A stretch of DNA of 64,000 nt from Hanleya hanleyi (lineage: Eukaryota > Mollusca > Polyplacophora > Lepidopleurida > Hanleyidae). Within the stretch, counting starts at the first letter, position 1. Each line of letters begins with the position of its first letter. The stretch lies in assembly GCA_036873755.1 (NCBI GenBank), contig JAVTVY010037032.1, positions 105,787 through 169,786 on the forward strand, read 5' to 3'. Shown piece by piece: positions 42,917-53,161 of this stretch. The notes beneath the pieces were generated by a model that saw only the letters and a program-made list of their open reading frames with translations, searched no databases and had not been told where the DNA came from. The translations under genes were made by a program, and so were the position numbers.

Positions 42917-44161
42917 TCAATAGTTCGTCAACAAGACTTGTTTGAATTCATCATCATCTTTCCGTCCTTGGTGCACATAGATGTACGTCACGATCTCTTC
43001 ACGTGGGATTTTGGAAGGACAAGCCGCTACCACTGCCGTAGCAATTTGCGCCTCTGTCACAGCCTGTAGTGCTTCAGTGAGGGACTCGTATGAGGTTACC
43101 AGAGTATTCATGTGAGGTGTGATGAGCTGCAGAACTGTCTCGATGTACTTCTCATATATATAGTGCGACACCTGGTAGGTCAGAGTTTGACGAATTGTAC
43201 TGGCTAGACTCTGCAACTTGCGCCAGGCCGTTAATTTCAATGTGACCCCTTGAGGACAAGCCACCAGCTCTTGCGTATCTAAACGCCTTCGCCATTTTCG
43301 AATATGGACCAGGAGCTGGTCATTGAAATAAGCACAGCTCACATAGATGTCGTCACCCACAGGAAATTTCGCTTCGTCATTCCCCTGGTCACGAATAACC
43401 GCATCGATGGCGTAATCAAGGGCCTGCAGTTGTTGCCAGGTGTCCAAGTTCATGGCAATATGCTTACCAGGTCTGTCGTTAAAGCCCGCTGCATTAAAAT
43501 GCACTTCTTCATCTTTGACACTGACCGTTAAATAGGGTGAGAGCTCCCAAATGTCCTTGTGAGCTGCCTGGTGAGCCGCGTCGATCAGATTGTTGATCTC
43601 CTGGACAGACAGAGGAAGTTCTTGTTTCACTTGCTGGTTCTCAACCACAGGTATTACTAACGGTGTTAGTCGAGGGCGTTTGGGTCGTCCAGCCCGTTTA
43701 GCAGGTGTAGTACTCTCTGGGCTAGTACGTTTGCTAGCTGTACGCTCTTCGTCCACCACTAACATATCCTCATCTGGTAGAACGTCGTCGTCGGCTTTCA
43801 ATAGATCTGCTAGTTCTTCATTTCCCGTCTTCTTCAGCGCCTCCACGAAGGCTAGAAATGCACAAGGACCACGGCGCGGTAGCTCGTCGAGGAGAGCTCT
43901 GTTTTGTCCTGAAGGAGTGTTCACCGCCATGATATTTTCGACACCCTGTTTCAGGATTATGCTATCGGCCATAAGCACATCACATAATGCGCCCACATGC
44001 TCCATCTCATCAACCAGGCGAACACGGTTCTTTCGAAGCGTCACTAGGTCGGCTGACTCCATGACTAGGGGCTCAGGCTGGTGAAAAACTGCTTCGGTGT
44101 AAAAGTCTGGTGAATTTGCACTGGTAAAAGTGAAAAAAGTAAAGGGTTCTCCACACCTCAT
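42917..44161 (-). CDS. CARD plus tandem PC4-like protein, 414 aa
   Basis: Residues about 36-122 look like a caspase recruitment domain: LRKNRVRLVDEMEHV, a middle helix pair, then LLDELPRRGPCAFLAFVEAL and GNEELADLL. This matches the classic CARD pattern around LPRRGP-AF--F--AL. An acidic linker and a likely nuclear signal (KRAGRPKRPRL, 155-165) follow. Two PC4-like units are at about 209-256 and 271-328. The second reads DIYVSCAYFNDQLLVHIRKW then VTLKLTAWRKLQSL, close to human PC4 in layout. A helical C-terminus completes it. It is driven by the right TIR (TATA at 44329-44335). Its leader and first codons resemble those of the polymerase gene. Probable roles are nucleic-acid binding and interference with CARD-based death or innate signalling. 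Confidence 0.75.
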   Translation of the reverse strand: MRCGEPFTFFTFTSANSPDFYTEAVFHQPEPLVMESADLVTLRKNRVRLVDEMEHVGALCDVLMADSIILKQGVENIMAVNTPSGQNRALLDELPRRGPCAFLAFVEALKKTGNEELADLLKADDDVLPDEDMLVVDEERTASKRTSPESTTPAKRAGRPKRPRLTPLVIPVVENQQVKQELPLSVQEINNLIDAAHQAAHKDIWELSPYLTVSVKDEEVHFNAAGFNDRPGKHIAMNLDTWQQLQALDYAIDAVIRDQGNDEAKFPVGDDIYVSCAYFNDQLLVHIRKWRRRLDTQELVACPQGVTLKLTAWRKLQSLASTIRQTLTYQVSHYIYEKYIETVLQLITPHMNTLVTSYESLTEALQAVTEAQIATAVVAACPSKIPREEIVTYIYVHQGRKDDDEFKQVLLTNY

Positions 44162-44292
44162 ACAACACAGGCAAGCTGACTGGATGACTGGCTGGCTGAC
44201 TGGCTGGCTGGCTAGAGGTGAAGCAGACTAGAGGTGAAACAGGCAGGTAGGCTGGTCAGGTCAGGTAAGTCAGAGTGCTCCACAAAGTAGTG

Positions 44293-44845
44293 CAATTGAA
44301 TACACCCCTTTCCCTAAAAATCGACTGCTTTTATACGTTTTCCCGGTGAGTGGGTGGGTTCAAAATGGCGGACCCTTATTTTACACACACAACACCCTAA
44401 GCCGCCATTTTAAACCCACCCCACTCACATCCCAGGTCAAATCAGTGCACGAGGTGAGTGGGTGGGTTCAAAATGGCGGACTTTCAACGTCGCAGAGAAA
44501 ATAAGCGGCCGCCATTTTGAACCCACCCACTCACATCTCACTCAATGACCCCGGTGAGTGGGTGGGTTCAAAATGGCGGACCCTTATTTTACACACACAA
44601 CACCCTAAGCCGCCATTTTAAACCCACCCACTCACATCCCAGGTCAAATCAGTGCACCCGAGTGAGTGGGTGGGTTCAAAATGGCGGACTTTCAACGTCG
44701 CAGAGAAAATAAGCGGCCGCCATTTTGAACCCACCCACTCACATCTCAACTCACACATGCGCACAGACACACTTCTGACGTCACACCCAGTTCTGCGCAT
44801 GCGCAGTGAGGCGCTATTCCGCTGATTTACACTTTGTATACTACT
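44293..44845 (-). repeat. Right terminal inverted repeat, about 553 bp
   Basis: This is the inverted complement of the left TIR with four palindromic modules (44346-44428, about 44455-44536, 44553-44635 and 44661-44741) rather than six and a half. TGCGCATGCGCA is at 44794-44805 and TGACGTCA at 44776-44783, the same distance from the end as on the left. The inner end carries the minus-strand TATA box of the CARD-PC4 gene. Patchy similarity continues into the leaders of both terminal genes. Confidence 0.93.
44329..44335 (-). promoter_or_regulatory. TATA box for the CARD-PC4 gene, within the TIR
   Basis: TATAAAA on the minus strand, same context as the left-end box. It lies about 170 nt before ATG 44161. 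Confidence 0.8.
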
Positions 44846-44851
44846 TGCACA
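44846..44851. repeat. Right 6-bp target site duplication
   Basis: TGCACA follows the terminal ...GTATACTACT exactly and equals the left flank at 26560-26565. Confidence 0.95.
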
Positions 44852-44954
44852 TCCTCGAGGCAAAATGCATATTCCCCTCAAAACTAGTCAATGGTTTAAT
44901 AATAATATTTTGAATTACCGAACTGGTGCATTTGAATCCTGTTTCCTATTTCAG

Positions 44955-45114
44955 GTGGTACCATTCTACTGAGCGTCATCATTTACGGAGCCAGTTTGAT
45001 TTCTTCACCGTCCTAAGCATCTTGGTCCCTGGCTCTCTCCGTTGTTGGGGCGGTCTTCGCGTGTGTATAGCTGGGATATTCTTCATTTTGGATATCACAA
45101 ACAAGACTTTGTAA
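44955..45114 (+). pseudogene. Claudin-like gene exon 3, broken after the third helix
   Basis: A tttcag acceptor precedes 44955, and exon 3 joins exon 2 in phase. It completes the third helix (GTILLSVIIYGASLISSP) and then meets TAA at 45014-45016, so the spliced protein would have 138 residues and only three helices. The next codons in the same frame still read like a fourth helix (SWSLALSVVGAVFACV) up to a TAG at 45068. The helix continues in the neighbouring frame (IAGIFFILDITNKTL, stop at 45112). One stop and one frameshift thus separate the usual fourth helix. Either the gene is decaying or this copy is an allele, or the assembly has errors. Confidence 0.65.
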
Positions 45115-47079
45115 CAAGAAGAAAATATCGTGATTCCTCTACTGAGAAAGAAATGACTAGTTATTTGTCTTTTCAGTCTCTGTATTGTTAGCTTCCATCG
45201 TGTCCAACCTTGTCCAAGATATTGCATTATGACGGTAGTGTCGATTTTGTTGCTAAAAGACGTAATTTAGTTGGTGTAATATGAACTTATTCGTAAAGGC
45301 AAAAGTATATTCCCGCGTATTCAACCTTTCCTGACACACGGGTCTGTCAATATTCATCCAATTTACTCATCTGTGGCTCAATAACAATCGTATATGTAAA
45401 ACCCTAAACTTCTATTATTCGGAGTTGTGGAGTCGAGCGCTGGAGCTGGGCAGCTAATGACGCGGACGTTGGATTATCCGCTCAAGCCGCGGAACTCAGA
45501 GTACCCGCTCAGGGTCACACACTTCGAATGCGGATGCGCACTCAAGACTTCGAGTGTATGGGAGCTTACACAGAAGTGAGTTACTTGGGTTGTGTGAGAT
45601 GTGTGCGTGTGGCGTGACATTTCCGCCGGTGCGTTCGGGCATCGATGTAATTTCCGAATGAACTTCGACTTGTGACATCATCGCGAACATGCACACTCGC
45701 TAGGGGCGAGACGATTCGGGAAGACGAAGGGAGGCGTTATGACGAATATAGTGGTGTGTATATCCAATAAAAGCTCTCACACTGTAAAGTAGTAATACTG
45801 GGTGGTTTCATTCAAGTATATGATGAAACGTGGACCACAATTCTCCCTTAGAAAGTCCTTTCTGGACCTGTCAGGTTGTAAAGAGAAGTTTGTGTGTGGA
45901 GGGAATATGTGTGTAGGTGTAGGGGGTATGTGTATGTGTTTGGTGTGTGGAGGTAGGTATATGTTATAGATTATCCGGACCCGATCACTCATTTCTCACT
46001 CTCTCTCTCACTCGCTCTTTACTCTCTCTTCGCTCAGTCACTCACTCATCCCACCCCTTCTCACTCATTCCCAACTCACTCCCTCACTGACATCTCACTC
46101 CTCGGAGTATCCGAGGTGTGGTCCTCTCTCTCAGTGGTTACACCAACGTCCGCGCGTCTCGCAGTGACTCCACCACAGGATTAGGTTTACTATTGTAGGA
46201 ATATTTCACAAGAAATGCAATGTCAATCATATTTACTGTCCTAGTATTTAATTTGCTTCTTTATTTATATATACACTTCTTTTTTTAACTTTGAGTGTGA
46301 GAGTTATGTACTTGAATTGATTCTGCTTGCCCAAGCTACATGCAAATTAGTGTTACGTGCGAGCCTCTCACAAAGGTCACAGTCTATTACTATGGAACTA
46401 TAAACAATTGCATGTCTGATATTCATGTCGGATGCGCGAGAAGTCTGGTATTCTATTTAATACAGAAAGGTCAGTTTAAAACATGTAAGGAGACTTCTAA
46501 TTCCTACGAATACCTATTTGTTCAGTGTCCCTTCCACGTTTGGCATTACCAGGCGAAGGGGTGTTTGTTTGGGTGCTAGTGTGTCCCCAGCATACTCCCG
46601 CCTACTTCCACCAAAACTAAATTCCCGTTTCAAGCCAATCGTAAATATAATTTCAGCCCCCCCCCCCCGGTCTGATAAATTTCTCACGCGAAATTTTTAA
46701 ATGAAAGATTGAATTGATTTTCTTAGTTGTTATTTCAAATTTTAAATTCAAATTCTAATATATAATTATCAAACTGAAATTTGAAATTCAATTTCAAATT
46801 TCAACTTTAAAATTCAAATTCAGATTTCAAATTCCAATATGAATTCGAATTTAAAATTTCAATTTGAAATTCGATTTGAAATTTCATATAAGATTATAAT
46901 ATTTCAAAGAAAATTTAAATTTCAAGTTGATATTAAAAGTTTATATAGGCTGATGTCTCAAAACTGATGTGATTCTTCTCAAATCAGACTGAAATTGATC
47001 CCAACAAGGGGTGGGAATTCATTTTTAACCTGATTTATTGTGCAGCAGACCCTCCGATAATGTTGTCAGCTCCTTTTCA
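45115..47079. other. Non-coding; simple-sequence and AT-rich stretches
   Basis: A CT-rich tract of CACTC/CTCTC type spans about 45990-46100. A poly-C run lies near 46660. From 46720 to 46930 there is a run of alternating AAATTT/GAAATTCAAA words. No gene recognised. Confidence 0.5.
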
Positions 47080-47570
47080 CAATGCGTTATTTTATGGTGA
47101 ATTACAAGCGTCTGGTCCGTCATTCATTATTCAGCCGTCGTCCATTAAAGAATATCAGCATCCATAATCCAAGAATCTTTCCATATAACAGCATTAGCAT
47201 CAGATTCAAAGAGATAATCATAGTATAAACATAGGCAAGTTTTCTGCAAGAGAGAAGCGGTAGACAGTTTTCAATGATGCCCGCAAGACATCACGATGTT
47301 CCTATCCGTATCGCTGATCAGTCTTTTTAATCCATATGATATACATTATGAAATCGTCATCTAGAGAATTATGTATCTCAGTCACGCTTTGATTGTGATT
47401 GTTCATATGAAGACCATGAGGATCTTGAAGTACATAGGTTCATACGGTCCCTAGTTACGAAACGTAACGCCATAGATCTTGCAATGTACGCTCGTAATTT
47501 TCTATCAGCATGCGATATGTATCGCCAAAAAAAAAATCTGGATGTGAAACTCCATTGTTTCCCTGACCCG
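47080..47570 (-). repeat. Dispersed repeat, copy 2 of the 14085-14640 family
   Basis: Inverted relative to copy 1. The protein-like stretch is frameshifted here near an A9 run at 47526-47534. The shared 3' part includes ggatattct and ggacgac blocks, also found near 21130-21190. Confidence 0.6.
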
Positions 47571-47871
47571 TGGCCATTTTGTACACGGACAAGATTTGCG
47601 CTTACAAGCGTCTTATATATTTTCAGGGAGCAATCCAACTAACTCACGGTATCCTTAAGCCGGTGCCTGTGACTGTTACAGTCAAGCTGGAAATCTAAAT
47701 GTAGCATGTGCTGTAACGGAGAATGTTAGGAGTCTGCTAATCCATATTTATGACAGTCGATGTACTTTCAACAGCGATTGTTTGATTGGATAGTAGCAAG
47801 GAATCCCAAAAATCAGTTCGTGAGTTAGATGTTAGTCCAGTAACCAGACTTGCTGAATTACGGGAGTAACT

Positions 47872-48189
47872 GTGTTCCCACCTTCGACGCACCAGCTTCA
47901 GCTCATAAGGCACGAAACTTCTTCGGAATGCCGCATTTTAGATTACAAGTCGCATAGAGAAGATATAGTTCCATTATCGGCCATCGTAGAAGACAGTTTA
48001 GGTTTCCCCACGTCTGAAGCTCGTCAATTCGAATATGAATTTATATACTCAAGAATTATACCAAACAGACTGACAGATATATATGATTTGCCAAAAATAA
48101 AATCTCTAATGTATCCATTACGCATGAAAAATCACTCAATCCATGAAAAGCATAGCATGGGTGACGGTCATCCAGATCAATATGCGTAA
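47872..48189 (+). other. Unassigned 105-codon open frame
   Basis: The frame is open without interruption and has a non-repetitive composition (for example SLGFPTSEARQFEYEFIYSR). No family is recognised and I see no splice sites. It lies just upstream of the Polinton relic but does not match any gene of the intact element. Confidence 0.25.
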
Positions 48190-48319
48190 AGCCATTAACA
48201 TCTCATACACACCCTTCCAACTGAGTAATTAGTAATTGGTCATTTGATCGGTCCACATTGACAAACACTGTGACATACTGACTTTCAGCACAAAATAGAG
48301 AATAAACAGACTGTTGCAA

Positions 48320-48640
48320 CTCATCTCTCAATCCGAAAGAAATTCGAAGAAATGCACTGATGTGGAATTCAGCACGCTGTCACAAAACTATAAAACCACC
48401 TTGGACGTTGACGTTCGTTCGTTCAAATGCGGTTTGGAGTTCATGTTGCTCACCGTACTGTCCACATTGGAATGCACCTGTACAGTCTTCACGTGTACAG
48501 CGATATCGCAGAGTCACACATCATTGGAGATACTTTAGCACCACTTATGCCAATCTTACGAGGATGTGAAATATTTCCCCGTATTTGAGGAAAGATTCAC
48601 GACTGTGCAAGTCGATATAAGACAAAAGCGATGCGAGTAT
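48320..48640 (+). pseudogene. Decayed Polinton minor capsid gene
   Basis: In mixed frames the plus strand shows LYSLHVYSDIAESHIIGDTL and then YFPVFEERFTTVQVDIR. These correspond to YALYVYSDVVDSHIVGD and the ITVDIRDD block of the intact minor capsid protein at 33967-34755. Stops and frameshifts break the frame. It heads a three-gene relic in the same order as the intact element. Confidence 0.75.
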
Positions 48641-48960
48641 ACCATTTCAAGCAGGAGAGTCGTAGCTATACTACATTTTCGAAAACGCACGTTTCTAATA
48701 GAGTGTCACTTCGCACGGACCCCAGGAATTATATTAATTATTGTACACTTCGAGCCGGAAATGACTCCCTGTATGTTCAGGCGCAAGACAAGCCATGGTC
48801 TAGGAACTGTTCTTAAAGAAGTTATAAAAATTATTCTATCTTTTTAAACAAACTGGGCTGAAATGATGGACAAATAAGCGCTGACTTCCGATTTACAGTT
48901 CGCCAGTTCGCGGACGAAAAGAGCAGGTGGTATTCTAATCAGCAACGCTGTGCCAGTTGA
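48640..48960 (+). pseudogene. Decayed Polinton pX-like gene
   Basis: The stretch CMFRRKTSHGLGTVLKEVIK at about 48770-48830 parallels the Gly-His-Gly-Leu-Gly...Lys segment of the intact pX-like protein. It lies between the minor and major capsid relics, where that gene is expected. A basic, Pro/Arg-rich stretch follows. Frames are broken. Confidence 0.55.
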
Positions 48961-49139
48961 TAGCAAACGTCCTGTAAGACCAGCAGCCCCTCGTCAAAAC
49001 CATAGGACGGAACTCTGTCTATTTAATTGATCATTTCCGGCTCGGGAGAGGATTATTTAGATCTCGCAAATTCACTGCTGTACTTGAAATCCAAGATAGT
49101 AACAGCGGGTTGAACAGAATTCGGCTCAGACGATAATAT

Positions 49140-50040
49140 ACGGTCATTGTTCAGCAAAGTTGATTTAATCATGAACGAGAACCTTGTTTCATCTGGCAAC
49201 AGCCATTACCCATACAGAGCATTTCTGGAAATATTGTTGAATTACGGCAAAGATGCGAAATCCACTCAATTGAATGCCTCCTTTTGGAACCAAGACACAT
49301 CATATAGAACAAAGTGATATGGAAGTGGTCGATAATCAAGGTCTCGCTCAGAGGACATTCTACACGGCACGAAGCAGGCCCTTGTACATAAAGGGGAGAT
49401 TGCACTTGGACAGGTTTATACAGAACAGATATTTGCTGAATGGTGTTCATCTGAAACAACGATAAGTGCGCACGTAAAACTGCATTCGCGCTGCTGTTCC
49501 CAGCGCTGGATACGGCCAACAAAATAAAGATGCAAGACGCCACAATCCTCACACCCAAGAAGAAGCTCTACGCGAGTATGCAGTTAGGACACATCAAAGC
49601 TTTGGAACAGAATTCGGCAAAATATCCGCTCACGAGCGTGAACATAAAATTCTTCTCAGTTCCACAAGGAAGCCTGTCCGTGAAACAAGATAACCTATTC
49701 CTTGCACAACCTCCCACAGGTGTGGTTATTGGCTGCGTGGATGCAGACGCCTTCAACGGTACCTTCGAGAAAACCGTTTAACTTTAAACATTTTAGTATC
49801 AACTACCTACCTCTACATTTGGACGCTCAACAAATTCTTGCCACGCCCTTGTAACCTGATTTCAGGGAACGTAGCTATATCAGAGTAATCTGGGGCTGTA
49901 TATCAGTGCCGCAAAACTGTATAAAGACGACGGTAGTGGCATAACCGGGAATAATTTTGGCACGGGTACACTTTGTTCTGTTCCGATCCCAGATTTAGCC
50001 GATCGAAATCATTTCAATCTGGTCATTGCGAAATTTTATC
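49140..50040 (+). pseudogene. Decayed Polinton major capsid gene
   Basis: Plus-strand peptides NSHYPYRAFLEILLNYGKDA, GRLHLDRFIQNRYLLNGVHL, a block ending KFFSVPQGSLSVKQDNLFL and a CVDADAFNGTFE segment follow the order of the intact major capsid protein (NTYAYRAYLETLLSYGSDA, GRLHADLFMQDRYMMNGV, KVFSVPAGTMMANRENLFL, CVTNTTFNGNW). Several stops and frame changes separate them. The sequence is clearly diverged from the 32227-33537 gene, so it belongs to an older, different Polinton lineage. Confidence 0.88.
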
Positions 50041-50049
50041 CTCGGATGG

Positions 50050-51400
50050 GAAAGACGAAAAAACTTTTTGGCAAATATGAAAACGTTTTGGAATTTGGGG
50101 GTGGGGTAAAAATGGATTCAACATTAGATCGAATAGACCAGTCTTGTTTACTGCAACCAATAGCTTGATTGTCGAAACGGGTTATAGTATACTGATGAAG
50201 CGATCTAGTTGATAACCCAAATTATTGTAACGTTTTTTCTTTCCTGGACAACATAAACAACAAATAGGATGCCTAATTTGAAGCCCGTTTCTCGTATTGA
50301 GTAAGCTAGACGGTTGGGAAAACCGCTCTTACAAGATCAGATCATATCTAATACTCGTCAGTTGAGACACGAACAAATTGATGAGTTCTTTTGTTAAAAA
50401 ATGAAGTTAGGTTCATTTTTGGATGGCGAGTAACATTTAACGTCATATCTCTGACTGTACACCAGCACCAGTTTTTCTTCTTGCAAACGGTAGCCGGATG
50501 GATGGCACAAATCATGAAGTGATGATGAAGTGATTGGATCGATAAGTTAAAATATTGTGATAGGTCTTCCGGGGACGGAAAAAGTGATATGTTACATTAT
50601 TTGCTCGTTTTGCAGAAGAAATAGGATTATCCTATTATCAATTTTGGCGGGTGGGGTAAAATTTTAAATATTTTTTTTCTGACAATCAATCAGATATCCC
50701 GGCCTTGTTTGTAGCGCATGTTAGCAAGATGATTGGTCTAGTTTCGGGTACGCTGATGAAGCGATTCAGCTGATATCTCCTATAACGTTTTTTCTGTGAT
50801 TCAGAAAAGTAGAAAATATACCAAATATTTTGCATAATTTCAAGGCCTTTCTTTTATGGAGTCAAATAGAAAGCTAGGATAACCGCCACCTTTTCCAATA
50901 ATCTTACCACATATAATACTTGTAATATGATGCATAATTTGGACAATTTGAAGAAGAAATAGGAAAGTAACGGATATCTATGTAAAGCCAGGATTTTTTC
51001 CAACTTTGGAAGGTAGGGGTGGGATAACATATTTTTCTAATAATCAATCATATTCCGGCCTAGTTTACAGCACAATGTAGCATGATGAATGACGCAAATT
51101 TTGGTATGCTGATGAAGCGATTCAGCTGAAGAGTCCAATAAGTATGTTTTGGGGTGTTTTTTGCTGTGATGCAAATGGAAAAAAAATCATTAATTTTGCA
51201 TAAATTCAAGTCTCTTTCTTTCATGGAGTCAAATAGAAAGTGCAGATAACCGCCATATTTTTGTCCATATATTTGAGATATAATTTGTTTATTTTGATGG
51301 AAAAATAGAAAAGTTAGAAATCTTAAAATTGAGGGATTGTTAGTGAAGTTCTGCCATTTTACTCCCCTGAAATCCAACGCCCACACTTGCAAGCTTACGA
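50050..51400. repeat. Diverged tandem repeat, three units
   Basis: Three units begin with ggggtggggta/gggtggggtaa-type motifs near 50098, 50648 and 51010. Each ends with a gctgatgaagcgat(t/c) block near 50195, 50753 and 51108. The unit length is roughly 370-550 bp. No coding sequence. Confidence 0.65.
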
Positions 51401-52338
51401 CCGGTCATAATAGGTGTGCATGGGATCCCTCTACACATTAGAAGAGGTTGCCGGTATGCAGAAATTGGAGGTCATGAAAACCTAAAGTGAGCCACTTTTT
51501 CACTTTTGGCCAACTGAATTCCTATCATCCACATTCTTGTTCTACAGAGAAAGATATTCAAGATGACAGACTGCACGACAATTTGAACCAAGAATGGCCC
51601 TTAGATCATCCAAAAAGCATCCTGCTCACCCAGCCATTCCCTTCATCTACTACACCTTGACTGCGCATGCGTATCGTGATCTCACTTCCGCTAACAAAAC
51701 ACCCCATTCTCACTGTACACCACGATTGCCTCAAGACGGCACACTGCACGGCCCATTTGAACCCAGGATGGTACCTAGCTTGCCCAAACTCAAAACTGCC
51801 ATTTCTGTACTACTCCTCGACTGCGCACGCGCATCATGACATAACAGTCACATCATGGCCAGGATACTGTATGGTTATTCACAGCGAGTGCTTCAATGCG
51901 ACACCCTACACGACCCAATGACCCCTAGATGACCCAAACATGCTCTCACGCGCCCTTAAAATGCCTTCTTACCAATATACGAGTTGTCAGAGCATTTCCA
52001 TCATAGCTCTCCAGATTTGTATCTAATACCGCTTATGCCGGTGCTAGGGGCCGTGTGGTCATGTCATCCAAGTTACCACATGAACAGGTACAATAAAAGC
52101 GTACCTGAGATACAACACATATCACGAATCGTTAGATTCTTGGTATGTGCTTTAGAATAGGTTAACCAGAAGACTATACTGTGAGGCCATGTGACTCTGT
52201 CAGTATGTCGGCACCTATTCCCACTTCCCTTATATGTGTTGTAATTCTTCTGTAATGCGCACTTGACAGGGAGGCCTGGGGTGAGAACGTTGGGGTATAT
52301 TTGAGCCATACAAGGTACAAATAAGTCGTGTATTATTA
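51401..52338. other. Non-coding, no gene recognised
   Basis: Short repeats with gcgcatgcg(t/c)atc near 51665 and 51825 suggest a decayed tandem unit. No gene is supported. Confidence 0.4.
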
Positions 52339-52477
52339 GTTATACGTCGCCCTTCCGGAGTAATACGGGATGAGATTTGGTTTCTCTCGCCATATTTTTC
52401 CGAGGCTGCGCCTCGGAAAAATATGGCGAGAGAAACCAAATCGAATCCCGTATTATCCCGGAAGGGCGATGTATAAC
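52339..52477. repeat. 139-bp near-perfect palindrome
   Basis: The arms begin gttatac and end gtataac, with centre gaggctgcgcctc. A few mismatches occur in the outer half. It is a compact foldback (MITE-like) element without coding capacity. Confidence 0.88.
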
Positions 52478-53161
52478 GAATTTATCATATCTCAGAGCAT
52501 TAAGAATCACTTTGGACTTCAAGGCCGACATAATGGAACGGACTTCGATCGGACTTGCACTGGTTTCAGAACGATCCACAGCATGCACCGGAAAAAATGA
52601 ACACAAAGACAAATGTATCATTTTTACAATCCTCATCTTTAAAACGTACTAAGGGAGGAGCAAAGATAACGATAACATATACTGTAATCCGTGAACAATG
52701 AGCCCGGTTTCCGTGTGAAATACCGGTGGGCTTCGGTGATAAAGAATGAACAATCTAACTTCAAATTCAGCTTCATCTCTTATGTTCTATTCTGAAAATC
52801 AGAAACGTATAAAATACTGGAACATTAAGCTTAATCTCAATTTCATATTTAATATTTAATAGCCATCGACGAGTATAATATCTAGATTATATACCTTTTG
52901 TTAATAAATACATCGAAAGACCCGTTCCGGATTCACATCTGTTGCGTGGATATGTAAGTTTCAAATACACGTGTGAACTGTTACATTTCCATTCTGTCTA
53001 TAATTCAACACCGTGTCACTCGACAGTGTCACTTGTGTCATGTTTCCATAACATCACACAGGAGAAGGACCAACATGAACTGATTTAAATTTATAGTTCG
53101 AGAGAAAAATCGGAAAAATCAAACTGTCCTGCACAATTTGGCAGAAGTATAGGTATTTGCT

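Larger units (their letters stand above)
26566..44845. mobile_element. Polinton/Maverick virus-like DNA transposon, 18,280 bp
   Basis: The boundaries are the inverted termini AGTAGTATACAA and its complement, flanked by identical TGCACA duplications. The canonical Polinton set is present with no interrupted reading frame: protein-primed polymerase B, retroviral-type integrase, adenain-like protease, FtsK/HerA-type ATPase, and major and minor capsid proteins. Accessory genes are three PC4-like proteins (one with a CARD), a RING protein and a tRNA-like gene. The element sits in intron 2 of the claudin-like gene, 109 bp before exon 3. Intact frames, paired TIRs and clean target duplications indicate a recent insertion. 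The same superfamily left a relic at 48320-50040 and a terminus at 59727. Confidence 0.97.

Noticed and set aside
47872..48189. 105-codon frame as an upstream gene of the Polinton relic
   Set aside because: It matches none of the intact element's proteins, so linkage to the relic is unsupported.
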